Below, piece by piece: positions 8,198-16,580 of a stretch of 64,000 nucleotides of DNA (position 1 is its first letter; each line of letters starts with the position of its first letter). The DNA is taken from contig DATAXV010000202.1 in the NCBI GenBank assembly GCA_036272915.1, forward strand, positions 5,571 to 69,570, read 5' to 3'. Under the pieces are notes generated by a model. It was not told where the DNA came from. It saw only the letters and a program-made list of their open reading frames with translations, and made no database searches. Source of the DNA: DATAXV01 sp036272915. Its GTDB lineage: Bacteria > Chloroflexota > Dormibacteria > Dormibacterales > Dormibacteraceae. Position numbers and translations under genes: made by a program.

Positions 8198-9097
8198 GTG
8201 TCGACGTCGCTGAGCGGCCGGCTGGCCGGACTGCCCCGCCCGCTCTGGGTCCTGCTCCTGATCCTCCCCCTCATCGCCGGCACGGCATTCGCGCCGCGCC
8301 CGGTCGCCCTGGCCGGCCCCAGGACCGTCACCTACTGCAGCGGCCAGGCAATGGATATTTATGAACCGGCGGGCCTTCGGGTCCCGGCGCCGGTCGTCCT
8401 GCACATCCACGGCGGCAGCCTGCGCGGCGGCCACCGGAGCTCCGACGACTTCTTCTCGGAGCCGCCGGTCGTGCCCTGGCTGGTCGCCCACGGCTTCGTC
8501 GTCGCCTCCATCGACTACCGCCTCCTCCCCCGCAACCCCTGGCCCGACCAGATCGTCGACGCCGGCTGCGCGGTCCGCTACCTGCGCGCCCACGCGGCGA
8601 GGCTCGACATCGATCCCGACCGCGTGGGCGCGATCGGGACCAGCGCCGGGGGTTTCCTGGCCAGCTTCCTGGGCACGGCCAGCGGCGTCCCCCATCCCTT
8701 CTTCGATCGGGGCGCCTACGCGGGCAGGTCCAGCGCCGTGGACGCTGTGGTCGATCTCTACGGCCACGTCGACCCGGGCCAGCCGCACGGCTACCTTGGC
8801 CATCACGTCTCCACGCGGACGCGGGACCAGAGCATCCCGGCCAGCCACATCACGCCCCAGGACCCGCCCTTCCTGATCATCCAGGGGATGGTCGATCGGC
8901 GGGTACCGGCGCACGATTCGAGGCGCCTCTACGAGCAGCTCTGCGCCCAGGGCGTGCCGGCCTCCCTGGTCATGGTCCACAACGGCCCCCACGGCCTCGA
9001 GCAGGCCGACGAGAGGCCCGATCGCGAGGTGCTGGCGGTCAGGATCGAGGACTTCCTCGAGCGGCAGCTCGTCTACGCCGGGACCAGGACCGCCTGA
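8198..9097 (+). CDS. Exported alpha/beta-hydrolase esterase
   Basis: 299 residues from the GTG at 8198, chosen because AGGAGG (8180-8185) lies upstream and the chain then begins with a hydrophobic export or anchor segment (PLWVLLLILPLIAGTAFAP). The catalytic domain has the oxyanion-hole motif HIHGGSLRGG, the nucleophile elbow GAIGTSAGGFL (GxSxG), an acid in QGMVDRRVPAHDS and a His in HNGPHGLE, a complete triad. It resembles the BD-FAE/carboxylesterase group acting on small esters outside the cell. The frame is open further upstream, but that part is unlike coding sequence. Confidence 0.82.
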   Translation: MSTSLSGRLAGLPRPLWVLLLILPLIAGTAFAPRPVALAGPRTVTYCSGQAMDIYEPAGLRVPAPVVLHIHGGSLRGGHRSSDDFFSEPPVVPWLVAHGFVVASIDYRLLPRNPWPDQIVDAGCAVRYLRAHAARLDIDPDRVGAIGTSAGGFLASFLGTASGVPHPFFDRGAYAGRSSAVDAVVDLYGHVDPGQPHGYLGHHVSTRTRDQSIPASHITPQDPPFLIIQGMVDRRVPAHDSRRLYEQLCAQGVPASLVMVHNGPHGLEQADERPDREVLAVRIEDFLERQLVYAGTRTA

Positions 9098-9124
9098 CCC
9101 GCGCCCTGCGGGTACAGTGGCCGC

Positions 9125-10231
9125 GTGCGGACGGATCACGACGACCAGGAGCGGATGCGCATCGTCGCCGGGGCCTACAACCTCGAGGGCGGGGACCCGC
9201 GGGTCGACGGAGAGGGAAGCGCCCTCGAGCCATGGAGCGAGGCCGCCGCGCGGCAGCGCCTGGACGAGATCAGGAGCGCGCTGCCGGTGGAGGTCCCTCC
9301 CGGAGCCCCGCTCCTCGACAGCAACTCCAACGACACCTGGCTGCTCGAGGACTCCGTCCTTCGCGTGTGCTGGCGGGGCGATCAGGGACGGATGCTCAGG
9401 GAAGCGCGGCTACTCCAGCTGCTCCCCGCCGACATCCCCCGTCCCGCCCTCCTCGCCGGCGGCGGCGACGGCCGCCTGAGCTGGGTCCTGGTCGAGCGCG
9501 TCGAGGGGCGGACCCTGGACCAGGCCTGGCCGGATCTCACCGAGCGGGAGGCGACGGCGCTGGTCGCGGAGTTCGCCGGCCTGCTCCGCCGGCTCCACGG
9601 CTGGCGACCGGCCGGGGACGTGTCCGGGCTCCTGCTCGACGGGCTCCCCGACGCTGCCATGGAGCCGGAGGCCATCGCCGGCCGCACCCCGATCGCGCTG
9701 CCCATCCCCCTGGCCCGCCGCCTCGCCGCCGCCGCGCGCTCGATGCCCTTCGTCGACGGCGCCCTCATCGATCGCGTCGAGGAGCGCCTGGACGACCTCA
9801 CCGACCTGGACACCATGGCTGGTCCTGAGGAGGAGCGCGTCGTCCTCCACGGTGACGCCTCGATCGTGAACGTGATGGTGCGCGAGGGCAGGGTGGCGGC
9901 GCTGCTCGACTTCGAGTGGACCCGCCTCGGCCCTCGGGATCTGGAGCTCCTGCTGCCGCTCCGGACCTTCGCCGCCGGCGCCGTGCAGCGGCCGGATCTG
10001 GCCGGTGTCGGTGTGTCGGCGCTGCGCGGCGCCTATCCCGAGCTGTTCGAGCGACCCGACCTGGAGCGGCGCCTCTGGCTCTGCGAGATCGCCTTCAACC
10101 TCCGCGGGCTGCACGTGTGGCCGGCCTACGCCCCCGAGGACGAGATGGAGCCGGCCCACCCGGTGCGGCGGCTCCGCGCCCTCGTCGAGGGGCCCTCGGC
10201 CGTCCTCCAGGGCGGCGCCATCGCGATCTGA
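9125..10231 (+). CDS. Phosphotransferase-family (APH-type kinase) protein
   Basis: Up to 368 residues from GTG 9125; the ATG at 9155, preceded by AGGAG, is an alternative. Aminoglycoside-phosphotransferase fold: a nucleotide-binding N-lobe (NSNDTWLLEDSVLRV), then VVLHGDASIVNVMV with the catalytic Asp and metal-binding Asn, and AALLDFEWTRLGPRDLE with the DFE/DxD metal motif. Homologues phosphorylate antibiotics, sugars or other small molecules; the substrate here is unknown. It stands alone between an esterase and a convergent SDR. Confidence 0.82.
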   Translation: MRTDHDDQERMRIVAGAYNLEGGDPRVDGEGSALEPWSEAAARQRLDEIRSALPVEVPPGAPLLDSNSNDTWLLEDSVLRVCWRGDQGRMLREARLLQLLPADIPRPALLAGGGDGRLSWVLVERVEGRTLDQAWPDLTEREATALVAEFAGLLRRLHGWRPAGDVSGLLLDGLPDAAMEPEAIAGRTPIALPIPLARRLAAAARSMPFVDGALIDRVEERLDDLTDLDTMAGPEEERVVLHGDASIVNVMVREGRVAALLDFEWTRLGPRDLELLLPLRTFAAGAVQRPDLAGVGVSALRGAYPELFERPDLERRLWLCEIAFNLRGLHVWPAYAPEDEMEPAHPVRRLRALVEGPSAVLQGGAIAI

Positions 10232-10248
10232 GCCGGCATCAGCGCCGG

Positions 10249-11004
10249 TCAGGCCGTGGACGAGGACTTGGCCAGCTGGCCGCCGTCGGCGACGACCGCG
10301 GTGCCGGTGACGAAGCTGGCCTCGTCGGAGAGAAGGAAGGCGATCACGCGGGCTATCTCCACCGGCGACGCCACCCTGCCGAGCGGGACCTCCTTCGAGA
10401 CCTGCTCGCGCACCTCCGGGATCTGGTCGGGCGTGAAGGGCGCCCACATCAGCGGCGTGTCGGTCGCGCCGGGCAGGACCGCGTTGACCCGGATGCCATC
10501 CTTGGCGTGGTCGAGCGCCATCGCCCGGGTCAGCGCCTCGACCCCGGCCTTGGAGGCGCCGTAGGCGGTGACCCCGGCCATCGCCACCCGACCCAGGACC
10601 GAGGCGGTGGTGACGATCGCCCCGCCCCCCGAGCGCCGGAGCGCCGGCACCGCCGCGGCGCAGACCTGGAAGGTGCCCTTGAGGTTGGTGTCGATGACCC
10701 AGTCCCACTGCTGCTCGGTCATCACGTCCACCGGCCGGTCCACCTCGACCCCGGCGATGTGGGCGACGGCGTGGAGTCCGCCCAGCTCCCGCTCGCAGAA
10801 CCAGACCGCGCGCTCGGCGTCGTTCCGCACCCGGACGTCGAGCGAGAGCCCGTGGATCTCACTCCCCTCGGGCAGCGCCGCCGTCAGGCGCCCCTGGTCT
10901 ATGTCTCCGGCCACCACCGTGTAGCCCCTGGCGTTCAGCAGCCTCGCCGTGGCCAGGCCGATGCCGCTCGCCGCGCCGGTGACCAGCGCCACTCTCCCAC
11001 TCAT
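10249..11004 (-). CDS. SDR-family oxidoreductase
   Basis: 251 residues, the classical short-chain dehydrogenase length. The cofactor motif ALVTGAASGIGLATA (6-20) and the active site TAYGASKAGVEAL (Tyr-x3-Lys), with a Ser upstream in VTTASVLGR, are complete. PGATDTPL is the usual loop after the active site. An acidic residue follows beta-2 (VVAGDIDQ), favouring NAD(H). It is the only gene of its unit; the substrate is unknown. Confidence 0.9.
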   Translation of the reverse strand: MSGRVALVTGAASGIGLATARLLNARGYTVVAGDIDQGRLTAALPEGSEIHGLSLDVRVRNDAERAVWFCERELGGLHAVAHIAGVEVDRPVDVMTEQQWDWVIDTNLKGTFQVCAAAVPALRRSGGGAIVTTASVLGRVAMAGVTAYGASKAGVEALTRAMALDHAKDGIRVNAVLPGATDTPLMWAPFTPDQIPEVREQVSKEVPLGRVASPVEIARVIAFLLSDEASFVTGTAVVADGGQLAKSSSTA

Positions 11005-11040
11005 CGAACCACCCCTCTCTGATGGATAGCGCCAGCTCGG

Positions 11041-11988
11041 TCAGCCAGAGATGAGCTGGAACTGCTCCACCTTGCTCCCGTCGACGCCGACCAGGGCTCC
11101 GGCGAGGATGCCCTCCGTGTACTCGCTGCCGGGGTTGATGCAGACGGTGCGCCCGATCTTGACGATCCCCCTCGACTCGTGGACGTGCCCGTGCAGGCCC
11201 AGCAGCGGCTGATAGCGCTGGATCGCCGCCTTCACCGCCTTGCTACCCACCGGCGCCGTCTGCGGCTGACCGAGGATCGTGACCGGCTTCAGGTCCTCGG
11301 TGATCTCGGGAGCGCTGTCCAGGCCGGAGTCGAAGGGCGGGCAGTGGATGTCGAAGATCGCCTTCGGCATGCTCTCGATCATGCCGACGAGGTCCTCGAT
11401 CTTGTCCGCGTACTCCTCCTCGGTGCACTCCCTCTCCGTGTGCCAGGGCGTCGGCGTCGAGTAGCCGCTCCCGACCATCTCGTGCTCGTCGTCGATCGTG
11501 ACCCGGCCCCCGTCGGGGGTCTCCACCACCGACTGCGAGCGCAGGACCTGGTCCAGCTCCCAGATGTCGTCGTTGCCGGGCGAGGCGTAGCAGCGGATGC
11601 CGCTGCCCTTGAGCTTGTCCTCGGCGATCTGCAGCCACCGTCCCAGCTCCTTGGCCATGACCTCCTTGAAGAGCTCGTCCTGCGCCTCCTTGGTCTGCAG
11701 CTCGGCGACCTCGTCGGGCGTCAGCCGCACCGGGTAGTAGCCGCTGTCCCGGATCGCACGCTCCAGGTCGCGCAGCTCCGTTCCCACCGCGAGCTCGTAC
11801 TCGCGGTGGAAGGTCGTCTTGTAGGTGCCGTTGTGCTGCCGGACGATGGGGATGATCAGCTTCCCGGCGATGTCGCCGCCCATGATCAGCACGTTGGCCT
11901 TGTAGAACCGGCCCGCGTTGAGGAACTTTCGCCAGCAACGCTCCGAACCGTGCACGTCGCTGGCGAAGAAGATCCGCGACTTAGCCAT
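11041..11988 (-). CDS. Metallophosphoesterase
   Basis: 315 residues of the calcineurin-like superfamily with all metal motifs: FFASDVHGS (D, H), MGGDIAGK (D), SPGNDDIW (N), DIHCPPFDSG (H) and LGLHGHVHES (HxH). A long helical insert (about 65-120) separates the first blocks. Likely a cytoplasmic phosphodiesterase or phosphatase acting on a nucleotide or similar small molecule. The start follows the permease stop by 6 bases, so the pair is cotranscribed; a regulatory or metabolic link with transport is inference. Confidence 0.88.
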   Translation of the reverse strand: MAKSRIFFASDVHGSERCWRKFLNAGRFYKANVLIMGGDIAGKLIIPIVRQHNGTYKTTFHREYELAVGTELRDLERAIRDSGYYPVRLTPDEVAELQTKEAQDELFKEVMAKELGRWLQIAEDKLKGSGIRCYASPGNDDIWELDQVLRSQSVVETPDGGRVTIDDEHEMVGSGYSTPTPWHTERECTEEEYADKIEDLVGMIESMPKAIFDIHCPPFDSGLDSAPEITEDLKPVTILGQPQTAPVGSKAVKAAIQRYQPLLGLHGHVHESRGIVKIGRTVCINPGSEYTEGILAGALVGVDGSKVEQFQLISG

Positions 11989-11994
11989 CGGCCG

Positions 11995-13662
11995 CTACTC
12001 GGGCGGGATCTCGCGGTAGACCGCGGTGAGGTCGATGCCCTGCCGGGAGCGGATCAGCTTCGAGCCGTAGAAGATGGCGGCGCCGAGCAGGAGCGGGATG
12101 AAGAAGACGGCCGCGGTCGTGCCGAAGTTGGGCAGGCCCAGCGTCGGGAAGAAGAAGTAGATGCTGGCGGTGCCGATCTCGACCAGCAGCGTGACCGCGC
12201 CGGCTATGCAGATGACGGGTATCCCCGCTATCTCCCACTTCGCCGGTGAGTGCTCGTAGAGGTCCCTGCGGATGAACGGGAAGACGATCCCGGAGACCCC
12301 GATCAGGGCCAGGGCCAGCTGCCCGATGAGGAAGTAGCTGGCGACGAACGAGGTGATCTGGTTGTGCAGGTAGGCGAAGATGAAGAGCACGATCTCGGCG
12401 CCGATCAGGATGATGACCAGGGCGATGACCGGGCTGTGCAGCCGGCCGTTGACCTCGGCGACCTTGAGCGGGACGACCCGGTCGAAGCCCCAGGCGAAGA
12501 GCATGCGGGACATGAACAGGTAGTTGGCGATGGCCATGGCCACGCCCCAGCCGCAGAGGCCGAAGCCGATGATGCCGGTGACGATCGGGTTCCGGGTCGC
12601 CACGGCGACCAGCAGCGTCGAGTAGGGCGGCGCCGGGATCGCGTACTTGCCGGGGACGTACGAGCTGAGGTAGTTGGCGGCGGTGATGAAGTTGTACCCG
12701 GCCCGGTAGAAGAGCAGGATGAAGGCCAGGGTGAGCAGGGTGCCGGTGATGGCCACCGGCAGGATCATGTTCGTGAGCTGGCGGCGGGTGCCCCTGACAC
12801 CCTTCACCTCGCCGGCCACGTAGGCCGACCAGAAGCTGTTGGCGACCAGGCCCTGGATGGCCAGGAAGGCCACGACCGTGTACTCGAACGAGTGCCCGAA
12901 GTCGATGTGGAGCCCGCCCTTGGCCGCCTGCGCCTGGAAGTACTGGTAGGTGTTGGCGACGTGGGTGAAGGGCTGGGAGACGGCGTTGAAGTTGGAGATG
13001 AAGGTGCTGCTGGGCATGAAGATGAGGATCCCCAGGGCCAGCAGGAAGGAGATCATCCCGATCGCCACCATCACCGCCTGGACCCGCATCGCCATCCGGA
13101 TGCCGAGCATGTTGATCAGCGCGGTCAGGACCAGGAGCGCGGTGCCGATGATCACGGCCGCCCCCGGCGTCGCCAGCTGCGTCCCCAGCGAGGCCAGCCC
13201 CGGGTTGTTGAGCACCATGCCCAGCGAGGCGAAGGCGGGCGAGAGCATGAGCTGGCTCATCCAGGCCGCCACCGTCCCGGCGAAGACCAGGTTGGCGACG
13301 AACAGCCCCCAGCTGCCGATGAAGCCCAGGGCGGGCGACACGGCGCGGCTGTTGAGGACGTAGTCGCCGCCGCTGCGGGGGATCGCCGACGAGAGCAGGC
13401 CCCAGGTCGTGACCACGAAGAGCCCGGCCACGGTGGCGATGATCTGCGAGACGATGAGGTTGGTGCCCACCAGGGCGGTGAGGATGTAGCTGACGCCGAA
13501 GGCGAAGCCCACTCCAAGCGTCGTGTTCTCGACGACGTTGAAGAGGATCATGTCGAACCAGCTCGCCTCGCGGACGAGGCCGGTCGCCTGGCGGGCGAAG
13601 AACGTCGGCGCGTCGGTCGACGGCCCGAGGCCGACTATGCGCCCACTACCTGACTCTGCCAT
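11995..13662 (-). CDS. APC-superfamily amino acid/amine permease
   Basis: 555 residues with about 12-14 transmembrane segments. The N-terminal consensus of the amino acid-polyamine-organocation family is visible (GLVREASWFDMILFNV, then SSAIPRSGGDYVLNSRAVSP). It probably imports an amino acid or amine by proton or sodium symport. GGAGG lies 10 bases upstream of the ATG. First gene of a two-gene unit with the metallophosphoesterase. Just upstream, at 13688-13701, is a 14-bp word repeated at the start of the catabolic operon ending at 18781, suggesting coregulation. Confidence 0.9.
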   Translation of the reverse strand: MAESGSGRIVGLGPSTDAPTFFARQATGLVREASWFDMILFNVVENTTLGVGFAFGVSYILTALVGTNLIVSQIIATVAGLFVVTTWGLLSSAIPRSGGDYVLNSRAVSPALGFIGSWGLFVANLVFAGTVAAWMSQLMLSPAFASLGMVLNNPGLASLGTQLATPGAAVIIGTALLVLTALINMLGIRMAMRVQAVMVAIGMISFLLALGILIFMPSSTFISNFNAVSQPFTHVANTYQYFQAQAAKGGLHIDFGHSFEYTVVAFLAIQGLVANSFWSAYVAGEVKGVRGTRRQLTNMILPVAITGTLLTLAFILLFYRAGYNFITAANYLSSYVPGKYAIPAPPYSTLLVAVATRNPIVTGIIGFGLCGWGVAMAIANYLFMSRMLFAWGFDRVVPLKVAEVNGRLHSPVIALVIILIGAEIVLFIFAYLHNQITSFVASYFLIGQLALALIGVSGIVFPFIRRDLYEHSPAKWEIAGIPVICIAGAVTLLVEIGTASIYFFFPTLGLPNFGTTAAVFFIPLLLGAAIFYGSKLIRSRQGIDLTAVYREIPPE

Positions 13663-13682
13663 CCGTCTTAGCCTCCACGACC

Positions 13683-13701
13683 CATCTGATGTCTGATGTC
13701 C
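13683..13701. promoter_or_regulatory. Putative GntR operator upstream of the APC permease
   Basis: The plus strand reads CATCTGATGTCTGATGTCC: an inverted CATC-T-GATG (13683-13691) and tandem GATGTC half-sites spaced 7 bases. GATGTCTGATGTCC (13688-13701) is identical to the reverse complement of 18769-18782. Half-sites separated by one base are common for FCD-type GntR repressors. It lies about 20-40 bases upstream of the permease start codon. Confidence 0.55.
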
Positions 13702-13751
13702 GAACCATAGGATCGCTCACCCCCTCTGTCAACCCCCGAACTCGACCCTCC

Positions 13752-14507
13752 CTAGCCAACCTCCTCCGGGGTCTCGTACCAGCGCATGCGCCGGCCGACC
13801 CTGGCCCGAAGCCGCCAGCCGCCCGATTTCGGGGCCGCCTCCATGGCCGCTCGGAGGGTGCCGATCCGCTCCTCGACGGTGGTCACGTCGGCGGCGTCGG
13901 CGAGGATGAAGGGGGCGTGGCCTCGGGCCCGCTCGAGGTTGTCGCCGAGGGTCGTGTACCACCCCCAGTCGGCGGCGCAGAGCCGGCCGATGCGGTCGGT
14001 GCTAATGCAGTCGCCGGCGTCCTCGGGTCGCGCCTCGAACTGGACCAGCAGCGCCAGCGCGTCGGTCGCGTCCTTCTCGTTGAGCTCGACCACCTGGAGC
14101 TTGAGCAGCAGGAGGTCGGCCGGAGCCAGCGCTCTCGACCCGATCTCCAGGCGCGGCTCGAGGTCCAGCTTGTGGCACATCTCGAAGGTGCCCAGGAAGA
14201 TGTCGAGCTGGCGCTCGTTGCCCATGTCGTAGAAGAGCAGGCGGGAGGAGCCGTGGAGCGCGTTGAAGCGCTCGTTGGGCTCGTAGCCGGCCTCCCGGAG
14301 AAGCGCCTGCAGCTGACGCGTCTGCCGCCGCGACGCGGCCAGGTCAAGGTCCTTGTAGGTGCGGCGCAGGGAGGGACGGCTCATCGCATCGGGGCAGGAG
14401 ACGTGGACGGCCACCCCTCCCAGGAGGCGCGCCGACAGCCCCGCCTCGGAGGTCAGGTCGAGGAGCCTCTCCCCCTCCTCGACGACGCCGGCCAGGATCG
14501 GCGTCAT
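13752..14507 (-). CDS. Nucleotidyltransferase-fold protein
   Basis: 251 residues. LLGGVAVHV (about 27-35) and RTYKDLDLAASRRQ (about 49-62) are the GG and DxD-like motifs of the nucleotidyltransferase superfamily, in the divergent form seen in uncharacterised AbiEii/MNT-like proteins. Later motifs (DIFLGTFEMCHKL, LAPADLLLLKLQVVELNEKD) fit the same group; APADLLLLKLQ is typical. It overlaps the GntR regulator gene by ATGA and so is cotranscribed as the last gene of the operon. No partner of a toxin-antitoxin pair is visible. Activity and substrate unknown. Confidence 0.6.
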   Translation of the reverse strand: MTPILAGVVEEGERLLDLTSEAGLSARLLGGVAVHVSCPDAMSRPSLRRTYKDLDLAASRRQTRQLQALLREAGYEPNERFNALHGSSRLLFYDMGNERQLDIFLGTFEMCHKLDLEPRLEIGSRALAPADLLLLKLQVVELNEKDATDALALLVQFEARPEDAGDCISTDRIGRLCAADWGWYTTLGDNLERARGHAPFILADAADVTTVEERIGTLRAAMEAAPKSGGWRLRARVGRRMRWYETPEEVG

Positions 14508-15250
14508 CTGCTCCTCCGCCTGCCTCGGAGCTGCCCGTCGCCGCCGCGGGCGGCGACCTCGACGTCGAGGTGGGCGCGCATCGCCCGCCGGGCGCCGTCG
14601 CCGTCGCCGCGCTCGATCGCCTCGACCACGGCCATGTGCTCGTCCACGTCGCGCTGGCTGGGCATGCCCTCGTCCCGCTCGTAGAAGGCGATGATCGGGC
14701 TCGAGATGCGGAGCAGGGCGGCGTTGTGGGCCGCCCGCACCAGGTCCAGGTGGAAGCCCAGGTCCTCCGGTGGCTTGCCCCGGCCCAGGGAGGCGCGGAG
14801 GCCCTCGACGTCGCGGCGGAGACGGGCCACGTCCTGGGCGCTGGCCCGCTCCGCGGCCAGCGCGGCGACCTCCGGCTCCATGATCAGCCGGACCTCGAGG
14901 AGCTCCAGCGCCACCTTCCGCTCCAGCGCCTCGTGAAAGCTCGCCGGCGGGACCTGGAGGCCGGGCGGCAGCGTGCGGACGAAGGTGCCCTTGCCGTGGC
15001 GGATCTCGACCACGTCGAGGGTCAGCAGCTCGCGGATCGCCTCCCGCACCGCCGATCGGCCGACGCCGTAGGCGGCGGCCAGGGCGGGCTCGCTGGGCAG
15101 CCGGTCACCGGGACCGTACTGGCCGCTGCGAAGCGCGTCGTAGAGGGCCTCGACCACCTGCCTGGTCACCGAGACCTTGGCGATGCGCGCCCCTCCACCG
15201 ACCGGAAGCGGCACCGGCTCCGCCCGGCCCCTCCTGGTTCCGTCAGTCAT
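14504..15250 (-). CDS. FadR/GntR-family transcriptional regulator (FCD domain)
   Basis: 248 residues from the ATG at 15250, which overlaps the upstream stop by 8 bases; the frame is open further upstream but inside the preceding gene. The winged helix (about 27-90) carries GDRLPSEPALAAAYGVGRSAVREA, the GntR signature, and RHGKGTFV, the wing. The FCD ligand domain (about 100-235) has RLIMEPEVAALAAER, FHLDLVRAAHN and DVDEHMAVVEAIERGD, containing the Asp/His residues that bind a metal and carboxylate ligands. It probably controls its own operon and the nearby permease through the shared operator. Confidence 0.9.
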   Translation of the reverse strand: MTDGTRRGRAEPVPLPVGGGARIAKVSVTRQVVEALYDALRSGQYGPGDRLPSEPALAAAYGVGRSAVREAIRELLTLDVVEIRHGKGTFVRTLPPGLQVPPASFHEALERKVALELLEVRLIMEPEVAALAAERASAQDVARLRRDVEGLRASLGRGKPPEDLGFHLDLVRAAHNAALLRISSPIIAFYERDEGMPSQRDVDEHMAVVEAIERGDGDGARRAMRAHLDVEVAARGGDGQLRGRRRSR

Positions 15251-16517
15251 CTCCGCCCACCTCCGTCGGGGTCCGGCCGGCCGCCCTCCCGCCATCCGGC
15301 AGGAACAGGTCCACGCCCAGATCCGAGGCCGCCAGGTACCCCTCCAGCTCTCCGCCATCCACGCTTATGCGCCAGGGACGCAGCGCCGAGACCTCGGGCA
15401 GGAGGTCCGGCGTCTTGGTCAGCGAGGCCGTCACCAGGCACACCGACACTGTATCCGCGGAGATCTCCCCCTGCTGGAGAAGCTTCTCCACCGCCGCCGC
15501 CGTGATCGCCGAGGCGGGTTCGGCGGCGATGCCCTCCCGCCCCAGATCGCGGGTGGCGCCCATGATCTGGCCCTCGGACACGGTCACCACCCGCCCGCCG
15601 CTGGCGCGCAGTGCGCTGAGCACGCGGTCGTCCGCCGTCGGCTCCCGGGTCGAGAGGGCGACCGTGTGCACCTCGCGCAGCGGGACCTGATGCAGCCCCT
15701 CGGCCAGGGGCCGCGTGAGGACGTCGACCCCGTTCGCCTGGCAGGCGATGATCCGGGGCAGAGCGTCGATCAGGCCGAGGGCGACCAGGTCCTGGAACCC
15801 CCTCCAGACACCGGTCAGCAGCTTGCCCGAGCCGACCGGGCAGAGGAAGAGGTCGGGGGCCCCGCCGAGGTCGCGCACGATCTCGTAGGCGATCGTCTTG
15901 TAGCCCTCGATGCCGAACGGGTTGCGCCCGTCGACCGGACACCAGCCGGGGCTGGCGAGGATGCGGTCCAGCATCACCGAGCGAGCGTCCCAACCAGTCA
16001 CCGCCGCCTGCCCGCCGTAGATCCCGGTCAGGTGCAGGAATGCGGTCGACATCTCCGGCGGGTAGAACATGATCGAGCGCAGCCCGGCCACGCTGGCGTA
16101 GGCGGCGGCGGCGACGCCGTGGTTCCCGGTCGAGGTCCCGGCCAGCCCGCGGTAGCCGAGCTCGCGGGCCATCGTCGCCGCCACCGACTGGTAGCGATCC
16201 TTGTGCGACAAGGTCGGGTTGATCGTCTCGTTCTTCCAGAGCACGCGCCGCCCGAAGGCCGCGGCCAGCCGGGGGCTCACCACCAGCGGCGTATCGCCCT
16301 CGCCGATCGAGACCGGGGCCGCGTGCTCGGGCCCGGGGAGCATGGGCCGGTAGCCCCAGATCGTGTGGGCGCTCCCCCTCAGCCAGTCCCTCGCCCCAGC
16401 CCGCACCGGCTCCAGGTCATAGGCGACCTCGAGCACGCCGCCGCAGGCGGGACAGCCTCGGAAGTACTCGCCCGTCGCCCGGGCCCCGCAGCTGTCGCAC
16501 CGGACCCACCAGCTCAC
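15243..16517 (-). CDS. Threonine-synthase-like PLP-dependent enzyme
   Basis: 424 residues, fold-type II PLP enzyme. An N-terminal zinc ribbon (Cys 7, 10, 22, 25) is typical of one class of threonine synthases. The PLP Lys lies in NPTLSHKDRYQS (about residue 106; classic enzymes have SFKDR), and GTSTGNHGVAAAAYA and LCPVGSGKLLTG form the cofactor-binding loops. It could make threonine from phosphohomoserine, but its place in a catabolic-looking operon beside a deacylase and M24 peptidase suggests an eliminase or dehydratase-like role. About 60 bases separate it from the M24 gene. Start is a GTG with a weak ribosome site. Confidence 0.82.
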   Translation of the reverse strand: MSWWVRCDSCGARATGEYFRGCPACGGVLEVAYDLEPVRAGARDWLRGSAHTIWGYRPMLPGPEHAAPVSIGEGDTPLVVSPRLAAAFGRRVLWKNETINPTLSHKDRYQSVAATMARELGYRGLAGTSTGNHGVAAAAYASVAGLRSIMFYPPEMSTAFLHLTGIYGGQAAVTGWDARSVMLDRILASPGWCPVDGRNPFGIEGYKTIAYEIVRDLGGAPDLFLCPVGSGKLLTGVWRGFQDLVALGLIDALPRIIACQANGVDVLTRPLAEGLHQVPLREVHTVALSTREPTADDRVLSALRASGGRVVTVSEGQIMGATRDLGREGIAAEPASAITAAAVEKLLQQGEISADTVSVCLVTASLTKTPDLLPEVSALRPWRISVDGGELEGYLAASDLGVDLFLPDGGRAAGRTPTEVGGDD

Positions 16518-16580
16518 AGCCGCGGCACCGGTGGTCTCGATCTCCAGCTCTCATCCACCATCTCGCACTCCTCCCTCACG